From: Niallia circulans
Lineage (GTDB): Bacteria > Bacillota > Bacilli > Bacillales > Cytobacillaceae
Assembly: GCF_003726095.1 (NCBI RefSeq)
Contig: NZ_CP026031.1
Location: 1,550,001-1,614,000, forward strand
Reading direction: 5' to 3'
DNA: 64,000 bases
The notes under the pieces are model-generated. The model searched no databases and had not been told where the DNA came from. It saw nothing but the letters and a program-made list of their open reading frames with translations. Position 1 is the first letter of the stretch. Each line of letters begins with the position of its first letter. Positions 27,876 to 36,668 of the stretch are shown in pieces. The position numbers and the translations under genes were made by a program.

Positions 27876-28694
27876 TTATGCTACTTTTTTACCAATACTC
27901 TTACTTTCCCCTTTTGTCTTAAAAAATGCAAGTAATAATACAATGACAGTAATCGCTATCACAATCCAAAAGCTTGATAAGACAACCCCTTTAAAGATAT
28001 ACGTATAAAAAACGGCTGCTAGGGATCCACCTAGTATGGGACCAACAACTGGTATCCATGCATAGCGGAAATTCGATGATCCTTTGCCGGCAATTGGTAA
28101 AACAAAATGGGCAATTCTTGGACCAAGGTCACGTGCTGGGTTAATGGCATAGCCAGTTGTTCCCCCTAATGACATCCCAATTACAACAATAAGCAAACCT
28201 ACAGCAAGCGGGTTAAGTCCCTCAGCGAAGCTATTTGCTCCAATAAAGAATAACCCAAGCACTAACATAAACGTTCCTATCAATTCACTTAATATATTTC
28301 CAAAGGTATGTGGAATAGCAGGACCTGTTGAAAAGACTGCTAATTTTGCTTCCGCATCCTTTGTTGCACCCCAATGCGGGAGATAGTGTAAATATACAAT
28401 ACATGCACCTAAAAAAGCGCCGATCATTTGTGCCAAGATATATGGCAATACTTGATTCCAAGCAAAATCACCTGTTATTGCCAGCGCGATGGTAACTGCT
28501 GGATTTAAGTGGGCCCCACTGATACTTCCGACAGCAAATGCTCCCATCGTAACCGCCAGCCCCCAGGCAAGAGTAATCACAATCCATCCTCCCCCATTAG
28601 AGAACGCTTTCTTTAAATTCGCACCAGCTACGACTCCTCCCCCGAATATAATCAAAATCATGGTTCCAACAACTTCTCCCATAAACGCAGACAT
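27876..28694 (-). CDS. glpF: Glycerol uptake facilitator
   Basis: GlpF is a MIP/aquaglyceroporin channel for glycerol. The 272-residue protein has six hydrophobic segments and both NPA boxes: GAHLNPAV near residue 65 and AINPARDLGPR near residue 190, the latter with the Asp typical of glycerol channels. The ATG at 28694 follows a GGGGG site. It is first in the glpFK operon, behind a GlpP-type terminator and a promoter with a catabolite site. Confidence 0.96.
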   Translation of the reverse strand: MSAFMGEVVGTMILIIFGGGVVAGANLKKAFSNGGGWIVITLAWGLAVTMGAFAVGSISGAHLNPAVTIALAITGDFAWNQVLPYILAQMIGAFLGACIVYLHYLPHWGATKDAEAKLAVFSTGPAIPHTFGNILSELIGTFMLVLGLFFIGANSFAEGLNPLAVGLLIVVIGMSLGGTTGYAINPARDLGPRIAHFVLPIAGKGSSNFRYAWIPVVGPILGGSLAAVFYTYIFKGVVLSSFWIVIAITVIVLLLAFFKTKGESKSIGKKVA

Positions 28695-28826
28695 CAAAAT
28701 CCCCCTTTTCCTTGTTTCACTCTGTTTTATTCTGATAATTATCTTAAAATGAAATACCCCTAAACTACCATCATACTAATATTTATTTTTAGCATAATTA
28801 CAGAGTGATTGTCATTAAAACATGCA

Positions 28827-28890
28827 AAAAAGGAGAACACGACAGATTAAGCCACTAAAATTATGGTGACTACTGCGTGTATCTCCTTTT
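28827..28890 (-). promoter_or_regulatory. GlpP-controlled terminator before glpF
   Basis: AAAAGGAGA-ACACG (28827-28841) pairs with CGTGT-ATCTCCTTTT (28876-28890) in the glpF leader with a small bulge. With the glpD leader hairpin it forms the expected GlpP target set. Confidence 0.75.
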
Positions 28891-28920
28891 CTCCAACACA
28901 TTAAATTAACTTGTAAGGTA

Positions 28921-28949
28921 ATTGTAAACGCTTCCTGACAGTCTGTCAA
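28921..28949 (-). promoter_or_regulatory. glpFK promoter with overlapping cre site
   Basis: TTGACA (28944-28949) and TACAAT (28921-28926) on the minus strand are 17 bases apart. The plus-strand TTGTAAACGCTTCC (near 28922-28935) matches the CcpA cre consensus except at its last bases and covers the -10 element, so CcpA would block the promoter when glucose is present. Confidence 0.8.
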
Positions 28950-28982
28950 TTATTTTTATCGTTTTCACTATAAAAAAATTAT

Positions 28983-29528
28983 TTACTTTATTTTTTGCCA
29001 TAATTCTTTTTTTGAAGTAGTTATACTAGTAGCCCCTGCTTCAATTGCATTACTTATATCCTTATCCGAGCGAATCAAACCACCCGCAAGAATAGGTACA
29101 TTTAAACTCTCTTTTATTTCTTTAATCATCCAAGGCATTGTTCCTGGAAGCACTTCAATATAATCAGGATGTGTTCGTTGAACTAGCTTAACGCTTTTCG
29201 CTATTGCATGACTATCAAGGAGAAATACCCTTTGGATTGCTATCACGTTTTTCTGCTTTGCTTTTAAGATAACCGATGATTTTGTAGATATAAGTCCATA
29301 TGGTTTAAATTCTTGACAGATAAACTCTGTTCCAAAATCATCACTTTTTAATCCTTGGATTAAGTCAACATGATAAATCATTTTCTTATTTGCTTTTTTT
29401 GCAAGCAAACTTATATGTTTTAACTGTGAAACATGTACTTCTAAAAATACGCCAATTTCATAATCACTTTTTAAAAATGCTTCAAATTCCTTCATATTGG
29501 ATGATGCTGGAATAATATGCTGATTCAT
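28983..29528 (-). CDS. glpP: Glycerol uptake operon antiterminator
   Basis: GlpP is an RNA-binding antiterminator activated by glycerol-3-phosphate. The 181-residue protein matches B. subtilis GlpP along its length: the N-terminal IIPASSN, EVHVSQLKHIS, KMIYHVDLIQGL, and the TIM-barrel phosphate-binding end PILAGGLIRSDKDI...AGATSITTS. It stands upstream of glpF with the same strand and order as in B. subtilis. A separate promoter for glpFK follows its stop codon. Confidence 0.95.
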   Translation of the reverse strand: MNQHIIPASSNMKEFEAFLKSDYEIGVFLEVHVSQLKHISLLAKKANKKMIYHVDLIQGLKSDDFGTEFICQEFKPYGLISTKSSVILKAKQKNVIAIQRVFLLDSHAIAKSVKLVQRTHPDYIEVLPGTMPWMIKEIKESLNVPILAGGLIRSDKDISNAIEAGATSITTSKKELWQKIK

Positions 29529-29590
29529 TTCATTTCCCCCAAAAATATTTCATTCTTCTCCGCTTAATTATTATTCATTCTGCATTCACA

Positions 29591-30238
29591 CTAGCGTTTC
29601 GATTTAAATTCATATAGTCGAAATGCTAATATGCAAACAGCAGAATAGGCGATACCTATTGAGTAGCCACCAACAACATCTGTTGGATAATGGACACCTA
29701 AATATACTCTGCTTGTCCCTATTAAAAGAATAAAAAAACAGGCAATTATGTAAGCCAGCACTTTCTTCCCAGTAGATTTAAGCAAATGTATACATAAGTA
29801 TGCACATGAGCTGAAGAAAATTAGCGAACCCATAGAATGTCCACTTGGAAAACTATAGCCTTTTTCTATTATAACAGGCAATATATCCGGACGCTCTCTT
29901 TTAAAGAACCATTTAAGAAGTGTATTTAATAATGCACCAAAACTATTAGTTGAAATGAAAAAAATAACTAAAGCATACTTTTTCTTCCATAGTAAAAGTA
30001 CTGTAATAACTAGTATCGCGGCTGCAATAAACAGACTAGATCCTAAAAAGGTAATTCTTTCAACCCATATTGTTAAATCTTCTGAAATGAATGATTGCGT
30101 AAAGTGGATGATTGTCTCGTCAAATGAAATAATATCAGAGCTCTTTACATGTCTTGCAATAATATAAAATAGCCCACTAAAAATCAGGATAATTGCTAAC
30201 ATTATACCGATATATTTTGATGTTATTCTTTTCTCCAT
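29591..30238 (-). CDS. PAP2 family lipid phosphatase
   Basis: A 215-residue membrane phosphatase with six hydrophobic segments. The three PAP2 motifs are complete: KWFFKRERPD, FPSGHS and SRVYLGVHYPTDVVGG. Such enzymes remove phosphate from undecaprenyl pyrophosphate, phosphatidic acid or phosphatidylglycerophosphate on the outer face of the membrane. The context does not fix which one. GCGAGGG precedes the ATG. It is downstream of Ku but separated from it by a terminator. Confidence 0.92.
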   Translation of the reverse strand: MEKRITSKYIGIMLAIILIFSGLFYIIARHVKSSDIISFDETIIHFTQSFISEDLTIWVERITFLGSSLFIAAAILVITVLLLWKKKYALVIFFISTNSFGALLNTLLKWFFKRERPDILPVIIEKGYSFPSGHSMGSLIFFSSCAYLCIHLLKSTGKKVLAYIIACFFILLIGTSRVYLGVHYPTDVVGGYSIGIAYSAVCILAFRLYEFKSKR

Positions 30239-30262
30239 GTAAATCCCTCGCTGTTATATTTT

Positions 30263-30300
30263 AGTGCTAGCTATTCCTAAAATAGTAAAAGCTAGCACCT
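30263..30300 (-). terminator. Terminator of ku
   Basis: GTGCTAGCT and AGCTAGCAC form a 9-base stem with a long loop. It lies just after the ku stop codon. Confidence 0.65.
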
Positions 30301-30325
30301 TGTCTTTTTCTTTTTTAAGCTTCTT

Positions 30326-31147
30326 TTACAACTTTCTTTCTTGTTGTTTTTTCTTTTTTTCCTCAGTTTTCTTAGGCTTTGTATTATCAATAGATGCTTG
30401 TAGTGCAGCCATTAAATCCATGACATTAGATTCCCTTGGCTTATCTGTGCCTGTCACTACCTCTTTGCCAGCTTTCTTCGCTTCAATCAATTCAAGAAGA
30501 GCTGTTCTGTATTCATCAGTATATTTCTCCGGAGTAAATTCTGTTGTTAATTGGTCAATTAATAAAATCGCTGTTTCCAATTCTTTTTTCTCGAGTTGAT
30601 TTACTTCCGGAACATTTGGTACATCGTCCACTTTACGAACTTCATCAGGAAAATGTATGGTTTCCATTACGAGGGTATTTTCATACACCCTAATAATTGC
30701 CAGCTGCTCTTTGGAACGAATAATAATTTTCGCAATTCCAACTTTCCCTGTCTCAAGTAAAGCTTGTCTTAATAAGGCATAAGCCTTGTTCCCCCCTTCA
30801 CCGGAAGACATATAATAGCATTTTTCAAAGTAAATGGGATCAATCTCTTCCATCTTCACAAAATCAATAATTTCCACTGCTTTATCTTCATTCTCTTTAC
30901 GCAAATTTCCCAAGTCTTCTTCATCAAGGACAACATATTTTCCCTTTGCATATTCATATGCCTTCACGATTTCTTCTGGAGCAACTTCATTTCCACAAGC
31001 AGAACATTTTTTTTCATATTTAATCGGGGCATGACAAGCCTTATGAAGTGTTCTAAGCTTAATATCTTTATCTTCTATTGCCGAATGCAGCTTAATCGGT
31101 ATGCTAACTAGTCCAAAACTTATATTTCCTTTCCACATTGTATGCAT
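30326..31147 (-). CDS. ku: Non-homologous end-joining protein Ku
   Basis: Bacterial Ku binds DNA ends as a homodimer and recruits LigD for end joining; in Bacillus it protects spores and stationary cells from double-strand breaks. The 273-residue protein opens with MWKGNISFGLVSIPIKL, contains CHAPIKYEKKCSACG and YYMSS...GNKAYALLRQAL, and ends with a Lys-rich C-terminal tail. It is divergent from the LigD polymerase gene, sharing a 187-base promoter region. A CATACTA at 31240-31246 there could be a forespore (sigma-G) -10 element, but no matching -35 is clear. Confidence 0.96.
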   Translation of the reverse strand: MHTMWKGNISFGLVSIPIKLHSAIEDKDIKLRTLHKACHAPIKYEKKCSACGNEVAPEEIVKAYEYAKGKYVVLDEEDLGNLRKENEDKAVEIIDFVKMEEIDPIYFEKCYYMSSGEGGNKAYALLRQALLETGKVGIAKIIIRSKEQLAIIRVYENTLVMETIHFPDEVRKVDDVPNVPEVNQLEKKELETAILLIDQLTTEFTPEKYTDEYRTALLELIEAKKAGKEVVTGTDKPRESNVMDLMAALQASIDNTKPKKTEEKKKKQQERKL

Positions 31148-31334
31148 ATTTATTCTCCCATCTCATTAGTTGAATGCAAAAGCAAAATTCATCATCGCTT
31201 TACTTCTATCTATTTATACATTGTGTCACCGGTTTTTTTTCATACTATTTAATTATTGGTAACAGACACTGTTCATACTTATGTACTTAAATAGTTATAC
31301 TAGTAAGAGATAGTCAAATCAGGAGGATAGACAA

Positions 31335-32564
31335 ATGCATAAAGCTGCATTTTTTATTAGTAATTATCATAAAAAAACAGACTCATTTGGTGTCAGCGTC
31401 ATTGGAAATGAGAACATAATCCCTGTAGGCTCTTTTCAAAATGGCTTAAAAAGAGCAGAAAAAACAGCATTATTACAGATTATAAAAGAACATGCTATAA
31501 AGGAAGATGACAACTTTTATTTTCTAGATCCCGGAATTTGCGTAGAATTACAGTTTTCCTCTTTTCAACAGCATAGACTAAACAATCCTGTTTTTATCCA
31601 ATTTTTATATAATAAAGATTGGAAAGACTGTACATTAGAGAATGTTATCGCAACAGAGTCTACGCCTATTACTCATGCTGATAAACCTCTTTTTCCCAAT
31701 ACCAAGATTACGAAACTTGATTATATTTTATATTTAAAAGAAGTCAGTCCATATTTACTTCCTTTTTTAGAAAATCGCTTATTGACTACAATTCGATTTC
31801 CCCATGGTTTATTTGGCGAATCTTTCTATCAAAAACAATGTCCAGACTACGCTCCTTCTTATGTGGAAACATATAAAAACGAAGACATAGAATATATTGT
31901 TTGTAATAATGTAGAAACGCTTATGTGGCTCGGAAATCAATTAGCGTTTGAATTTCACATTCCTTTTGAAACAATTTATTCTAATAGCATGCCTTCTGAA
32001 ATTGTCTTTGATCTAGACCCGCCTTCTGTGGAACATTTTTATATGGCTATTAAAGCTGCAAAAGTTCTGCAACAGATTTTGGAACGATTACAGCTTTTAT
32101 CTTTTGTGAAAATATCAGGAAATAAAGGAATTCAGGTGTATTTACCACTTCCAGAAAGAACATTTACTTATGAAAAAGTACGTTTATTCACAGAATTTAT
32201 TGCTAATTATATGATTGAGGAAAATCCAGAGCTTTTCACCATAGAACGATTAAAGAAAAACCGCAGAAACAGATTATACATTGACTACATCCAACATAGT
32301 GAAGGAAAAACAATTATCGCTCCCTATTCCATTCGCGGTAATAAAGGCGGATATGTTGCATGCCCAATTGCATGGGATGAATTAACAGAAGATCTTCATC
32401 CTAGTCAATTTTCAATGGATGTTGTATTACAAAGACTTCAAAATGGGATTCATTCTTTCGCTGGTTATTTTGAGGCAAAAGAAAAACAACCTTTCCAGCA
32501 AGTACTAGATGTGTTAACAAATATACAAAACGAGGAAGGGACAGGAAAACATCTAAATAGATAA
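31335..32564 (+). CDS. LigD-type end-joining polymerase with N-terminal OB-like remnant
   Basis: This is the archaeo-eukaryotic primase-type polymerase that fills ends in non-homologous end joining. The polymerase domain spans about residues 130-395: DLDPP carries the catalytic Asp pair (around residue 228), KISGNKGIQVYLPL is the next motif, and IDYIQHSEGKTIIAPYS the last. The first ~110 residues do not belong to the polymerase. They resemble the OB-fold end of the adjacent ligase (compare CVELQFSSF...RLNNPVF...DCTLE with TVKISFLEW...TLRHPVI...ECTLE). In B. subtilis ligase and polymerase are one LigD protein; here they are separate and convergent. Confidence 0.9.
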   Translation: MHKAAFFISNYHKKTDSFGVSVIGNENIIPVGSFQNGLKRAEKTALLQIIKEHAIKEDDNFYFLDPGICVELQFSSFQQHRLNNPVFIQFLYNKDWKDCTLENVIATESTPITHADKPLFPNTKITKLDYILYLKEVSPYLLPFLENRLLTTIRFPHGLFGESFYQKQCPDYAPSYVETYKNEDIEYIVCNNVETLMWLGNQLAFEFHIPFETIYSNSMPSEIVFDLDPPSVEHFYMAIKAAKVLQQILERLQLLSFVKISGNKGIQVYLPLPERTFTYEKVRLFTEFIANYMIEENPELFTIERLKKNRRNRLYIDYIQHSEGKTIIAPYSIRGNKGGYVACPIAWDELTEDLHPSQFSMDVVLQRLQNGIHSFAGYFEAKEKQPFQQVLDVLTNIQNEEGTGKHLNR

Positions 32565-32615
32565 TTGCGAAAACGAATTATCAAATCCTTGTATTTAAAC
32601 ATAAAGACAATAAAC

Positions 32616-32662
32616 GCCCAAACAATGGTACGGAATTTTTTCTGTCTAATGTTTGGGCTTAT
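32616..32662. terminator. Bidirectional terminator
   Basis: GCCCAAACA and TGTTTGGGC form a 9-base stem between the convergent polymerase and ligase genes. Confidence 0.7.
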
Positions 32663-32691
32663 TTCTAAAATACTATTAGATATGCGTGTTG

Positions 32692-33621
32692 TTATTCTAA
32701 TGTGCATTCTTCAATGGGAATAGTGACAAATGACTCGATGACTGGATGCCTTAATGTTTTGCCTTCTGTCCATTCTAAAAAGGAGATTTTGACAGTGAGT
32801 GCTGGTCGCAGCCAGACTCCATCTTTCGCTTCCTTAAGATTAACAAAAGAACTTTCTTTTATAATGATTGGCTCAATCGCCTTGGAGACAGCAGCCCAGT
32901 CGTTTGCGGTCAATTTACTCGAACCGGCACTTCCAATATAAACCAACTGTCCTGACTCATCAAATAACCCGAGGTGGAGAGAATGAACCGTTTTATGTTT
33001 AATTGTTACTCCTCCCACTATAGCAATTAAATCCTGCTCTTTTTTTCTCTTAAGCCATCTTGCATCTTTTCCGCCCAGAACATAGGAACTGCCAAGATCC
33101 TTGCAGACGATTCCTTCCAACTGATGTTGTTGACAAACAGTGAATAAACCTTGCATATCAGCAAAATTTTCAACAAGTCGAACAACTTTCGTCTCAGCTA
33201 TTTTTTCATGCAATATTTTTTGTCTTTCCAGTAACGGCTTATCTACTAACCACTGTCCATCGAGGAACAGGATATCAAAAACCATATAGGTAATGGGAAT
33301 CTCTTCTTGCAGACCACTTAATCGCTCAAGATTTCTCACTCTGTCCCGTTTCATTACTTCATAAAAGGATGGTTTCCCATCCTGCAAAGCAATAACTTCC
33401 CCGTCGAGAATACAATTTTTTGCCTGTACGAAGGAACTAGTCTTTAGTAATTCAGGATATTGCTGCGTTCTTTCGTTTTTCTTTCGATTAAATAATTTTG
33501 TGTTCTCTCCATCATAGTAGGAGAGAATTCTTGTTCCATCCCACTTAACTTGAGCTATCCATTGATCCCCTTTTGGAATTGCTTCTGTTAGTAGTGGTTC
33601 AAACGGCTTTATTGGTTTCAT
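32692..33621 (-). CDS. ligD: ATP-dependent DNA ligase of the LigD type
   Basis: This enzyme seals breaks in non-homologous end joining. The 309-residue protein has the adenylation motif VKWDGTR with the nucleophile Lys near residue 29, then LDGEVIAL, GIVCKDL and RWLKRKKEQ, followed by the OB-fold with KISFLEWTEGKTLRHP. It has only the ligase module of LigD. I chose the ATG at 33621, after AAAGGA; the frame is open 11 codons upstream to a TTG with no good site. The partner polymerase is the convergent gene at 31.3-32.6 kb and Ku lies beyond it. Confidence 0.92.
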   Translation of the reverse strand: MKPIKPFEPLLTEAIPKGDQWIAQVKWDGTRILSYYDGENTKLFNRKKNERTQQYPELLKTSSFVQAKNCILDGEVIALQDGKPSFYEVMKRDRVRNLERLSGLQEEIPITYMVFDILFLDGQWLVDKPLLERQKILHEKIAETKVVRLVENFADMQGLFTVCQQHQLEGIVCKDLGSSYVLGGKDARWLKRKKEQDLIAIVGGVTIKHKTVHSLHLGLFDESGQLVYIGSAGSSKLTANDWAAVSKAIEPIIIKESSFVNLKEAKDGVWLRPALTVKISFLEWTEGKTLRHPVIESFVTIPIEECTLE

Positions 33622-33789
33622 GTCCTTTATTCCTTTTATCCTTACCATTTGCAAATAGAAAAAAATTATACAAGATTTTGTCTAGTTTTCCTCTTTTTGG
33701 CGCTCTTATCCTTGCTATTTTCCTGCTAAAAATGCAGGTTATTGTCCATTTTCTAATCACTTTAAAATCTTCTCAAGACGGTAACAAAA

Positions 33790-33840
33790 AGGTCAGTTCC
33801 TATTCCACATAACATAATGTTGAATAGACCTAACCTTTTC
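33790..33840 (-). terminator. Likely terminator of dapF
   Basis: An imperfect inverted repeat (AAGGTCAGTTCCTATTC and GAATAGACCTAACCTT) with T-rich flanks lies 35 bases after the dapF stop. Confidence 0.5.
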
Positions 33841-33874
33841 CTCCCATACTAACCAACTACTGTTCTCTGCAAAT

Positions 33875-34861
33875 TTATTTTAAATGGTTTTCGACATATT
33901 GTTTTGCTTCTTGTTGCAGTTTTTTATATTGAACAGCTTCTTCCTCAAAATAGGACTTATTCGATACGGAAAAACTTTCCATCGCATCCCATTTAAACGA
34001 TACATCAGCACGATAAACATAAGTGGCATTGCCAATTAAATCAATACGATATTGATCATTACGATGATGAACATAACAGCGGACTTTGCCTCCATTATTA
34101 TACACATCTACATAGGTATTTTCTTGATTAAACCCATTTAGTATGGAAACAAGGGTTGAAGCAGACATAGCAGTTCCGCAAGCATTTGTAAACCCTACCC
34201 CTCTCTCGTATGTACGTACATAAATGTTACCTTTTTCTAATATCGATACAAAGCTAACATTTACACCGTCTGGAAAATACTCATTCGGACCATTCACATA
34301 TTTACTTAATGTTTCTTGAATATCAGAATCAAGTACTGCTTTATCTACAAGTGTAATTAAATGTGGATTAGGCACAGCTAAAGCAGTAAATAATAAATCA
34401 TTATTTAATCCCGGAATTTTCCCATTTATTAGTGTAGTCGATTCTACCTGTAATGGCAGGTCCTTTGTTTGAAAAGATACAGGAGATATTTCTACCAAAT
34501 ATGTTGGAATATTAGGATAAATATCTGCTTCGTTTTTCACCTCTAAATTAGCTTTCATTGTTTCAATCACTGCTTCCTCTACCTGAAGAAGTTCACAAAC
34601 ATATCGAGCGACACAACGAATCCCATTTCCACACATGGAAGCTTCGGAACCATCGGCATTAAAAACTCTCATTCTTGCATCCGCAACTTGACTAGGCATT
34701 ACAAAAAGAATACCATCCGCCCCTAAAGAAGAACCTCTATTACATAACGTTTTAGCTATCTCCGTTCTTTCTTCTTCGGAAAACTGATAGGCGTCTGAAA
34801 TTTCATCTATTATTAAAAAATCATTGCCACTTCCATGACATTTTGTAATTTTTATATTCAT
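33875..34861 (-). CDS. dapF: Diaminopimelate epimerase
   Basis: DapF converts LL- to meso-diaminopimelate for lysine and peptidoglycan synthesis. Both catalytic Cys are present: SMCGNGIRC near residue 77 and TNACGTAMSAS near residue 235. The opening ITKCHGSGNDF is typical. At 328 residues it is about 40-45 longer than most DapF, with a charged helical tail (YFEEEAVQYKKLQQEAKQYV). GGAGG precedes the ATG. It appears monocistronic. Confidence 0.95.
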   Translation of the reverse strand: MNIKITKCHGSGNDFLIIDEISDAYQFSEEERTEIAKTLCNRGSSLGADGILFVMPSQVADARMRVFNADGSEASMCGNGIRCVARYVCELLQVEEAVIETMKANLEVKNEADIYPNIPTYLVEISPVSFQTKDLPLQVESTTLINGKIPGLNNDLLFTALAVPNPHLITLVDKAVLDSDIQETLSKYVNGPNEYFPDGVNVSFVSILEKGNIYVRTYERGVGFTNACGTAMSASTLVSILNGFNQENTYVDVYNNGGKVRCYVHHRNDQYRIDLIGNATYVYRADVSFKWDAMESFSVSNKSYFEEEAVQYKKLQQEAKQYVENHLK

Positions 34862-34952
34862 TTCATAATTCCTCCAAGCTGAATTTGTTTCTTATTTATT
34901 TTACTGTTCCTTTGTCTAACCTGCAATCAATTCTTCCTGACTAAAAAAGAGA

Positions 34953-34987
34953 AAACCTTAACAGCTTATAATCAAGTCGTTAAGGTC
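34953..34987 (-). terminator. Terminator of the EAL/HDOD gene
   Basis: CCTTAAC and GTTAAGG form a short stem (on the minus strand followed by TTTTC), ~10 bases after the stop of the downstream gene. Confidence 0.55.
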
Positions 34988-34995
34988 ATTTCCAT

Positions 34996-36237
34996 TCATC
35001 CATATAAATAATCATCATCTAATAGCTTCTTTGCCCATGAAATAGATTCTGCATATACTTTAAATAATTCTTTTTCTTGAATATTTAATTCTTTACAACC
35101 AAGTGCAATTCCGGGCCAGTCAGCTGTTTCTGCTGCAATGACCAATTGAAGCACGTCTTGTTGAACATTTTTCTGTCCTGATAAAGCTTGTACAATTGTT
35201 TCATCCAATGGTAGATCGGAAAGAATGCTATCCATATCCCTGTTCATAATGGTATCCATAAGAGAGAACATGCCCGTCAAAAAAAAACTTCCATATTCTA
35301 TCCTTCCCGGTACAAGCTTTGCTACTGATTCGCACATTTTAGAACGTATTAAGCAATTATGCATCACTTCTAAAGAAATTCCATTCTTCCAGTCCTTTTC
35401 CCTAACTGTAAGAATATAAATCCATTTTCGAAGTTCTCTAAGCCCAATATATATAATGGCATGCTTAATACTAGTTACTTTTTGTTTTACTCCATATTCT
35501 AGTGTGTTAATTAATTTTAAAAGCTTATAGGATAAAGAAATATCCTGTTCAATCAATTTAGAAATACGGTTTATGTCTGGATTTTCATCATGTAGTAGCT
35601 CAAGAATCTTATAATACGTCGGCATATAGGTTGGCACATCATGGGAAGACATAATGAATGGTCTTGAGAAATAATAACCTTGAAAATAATGATAGCCTCT
35701 ATTTCTTGCTTGTTTATACTCCGAACTTGTTTCAAGTTTTTCAGCAATTAATTCAAGATGATGCTTTTTAGCAACATCTTCTATTTCTGCTCGCACTTCT
35801 TTTGTCGTATTTTGAAAATCGACTTTAATCATATCTGCTAATCTTAGCAAAGAATAAGAGTATGGGTTACTTTTCTCAAAAATAAAATCATCTAAAGCTA
35901 GTTTGTAGCCTAATTGTTTGAGTTCTAAACAAATATCTATTATTTTTTGGCTTGGAACAACTGTTTCTAGAATTTCTATTACAATATCCCTTGGGTGAAA
36001 ATATGTAGGAAGCTTAAGTTCTAATAAATTCTCCGTAAAATTAATAAAGCAAGGTTTACCATCTGATAATTTATCTATTCCAATATTAAGAAAACTATTA
36101 ATAATAACATCTGTCGTTGCCTGATCACCATTCACATTGGGGAAGGAATTAATATTGTTATGTCTATAAAGTAGTTCATATCCATAAACTTCTTCGATTC
36201 GATTAAATAGTGGCTGTCTCGCCACAAAAACTTCCAT
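34996..36237 (-). CDS. EAL/HDOD domain signalling protein (YuxH-like)
   Basis: A 413-residue cytosolic regulator with two parts. Residues 1 to ~200 are an EAL-like domain that starts FVARQPLFNRIEEVYGYELLYR, in which the EAL triad is replaced by ELL, so cyclic-di-GMP hydrolysis is doubtful. Residues ~205-400 form an HDOD domain (DINRISKLIEQDISLSYKLLKLIN). This is the arrangement of B. subtilis YuxH. It probably acts as a protein-binding signalling scaffold. GGAGG precedes the ATG; it is monocistronic. Confidence 0.9.
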   Translation of the reverse strand: MEVFVARQPLFNRIEEVYGYELLYRHNNINSFPNVNGDQATTDVIINSFLNIGIDKLSDGKPCFINFTENLLELKLPTYFHPRDIVIEILETVVPSQKIIDICLELKQLGYKLALDDFIFEKSNPYSYSLLRLADMIKVDFQNTTKEVRAEIEDVAKKHHLELIAEKLETSSEYKQARNRGYHYFQGYYFSRPFIMSSHDVPTYMPTYYKILELLHDENPDINRISKLIEQDISLSYKLLKLINTLEYGVKQKVTSIKHAIIYIGLRELRKWIYILTVREKDWKNGISLEVMHNCLIRSKMCESVAKLVPGRIEYGSFFLTGMFSLMDTIMNRDMDSILSDLPLDETIVQALSGQKNVQQDVLQLVIAAETADWPGIALGCKELNIQEKELFKVYAESISWAKKLLDDDYLYG

Positions 36238-36525
36238 TTATTTACCTCCGTCAATCTTTTTACGCTTAGTTATTGTCATTTTAATAAATTTATAAGTAGA
36301 AGGTTGTCGAACCTTGCTTGTAAGAAAATAATTTTTTCACAAAAAAATGTCATCATGAAAGTTTAAGGATTATCTAAGTTGTATTTAAAGGGAATGAAGA
36401 ATAGATTCTTTGATTCTAGGACCTTGATAATAAAAATGATAGTTTATCTAGAAAAAAGAACTTTTTTGCATACTATTTTTCTAAAAGGTTTTTTGAAAAA
36501 AACGGGGAATTCTAAAAATATATAG

Positions 36526-36610
36526 AGCAGTCTGACATATCGTTAAATAGAGTAAAGCTGCTAAGACAAAAAGCATATACTCATACACAAACGAGTGATG
36601 TCAGACTGCT
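36526..36610. repeat. Long-range inverted repeat
   Basis: AGCAGTCTGACAT (36526-36538) and ATGTCAGACTGCT (36598-36610) are exact inverted copies around a 59-base spacer. It lies between the permease stop and the EAL/HDOD start. No T run adjoins, so it may be part of an RNA structure or a small repeat element. The rest of the 36238-36668 gap shows nothing else. Confidence 0.7.
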
Positions 36611-36668
36611 AGTGACAACTTCTGAAATAAGAAAATAACTTCAAATTTCAGAATGGACGTGTCTTAGA

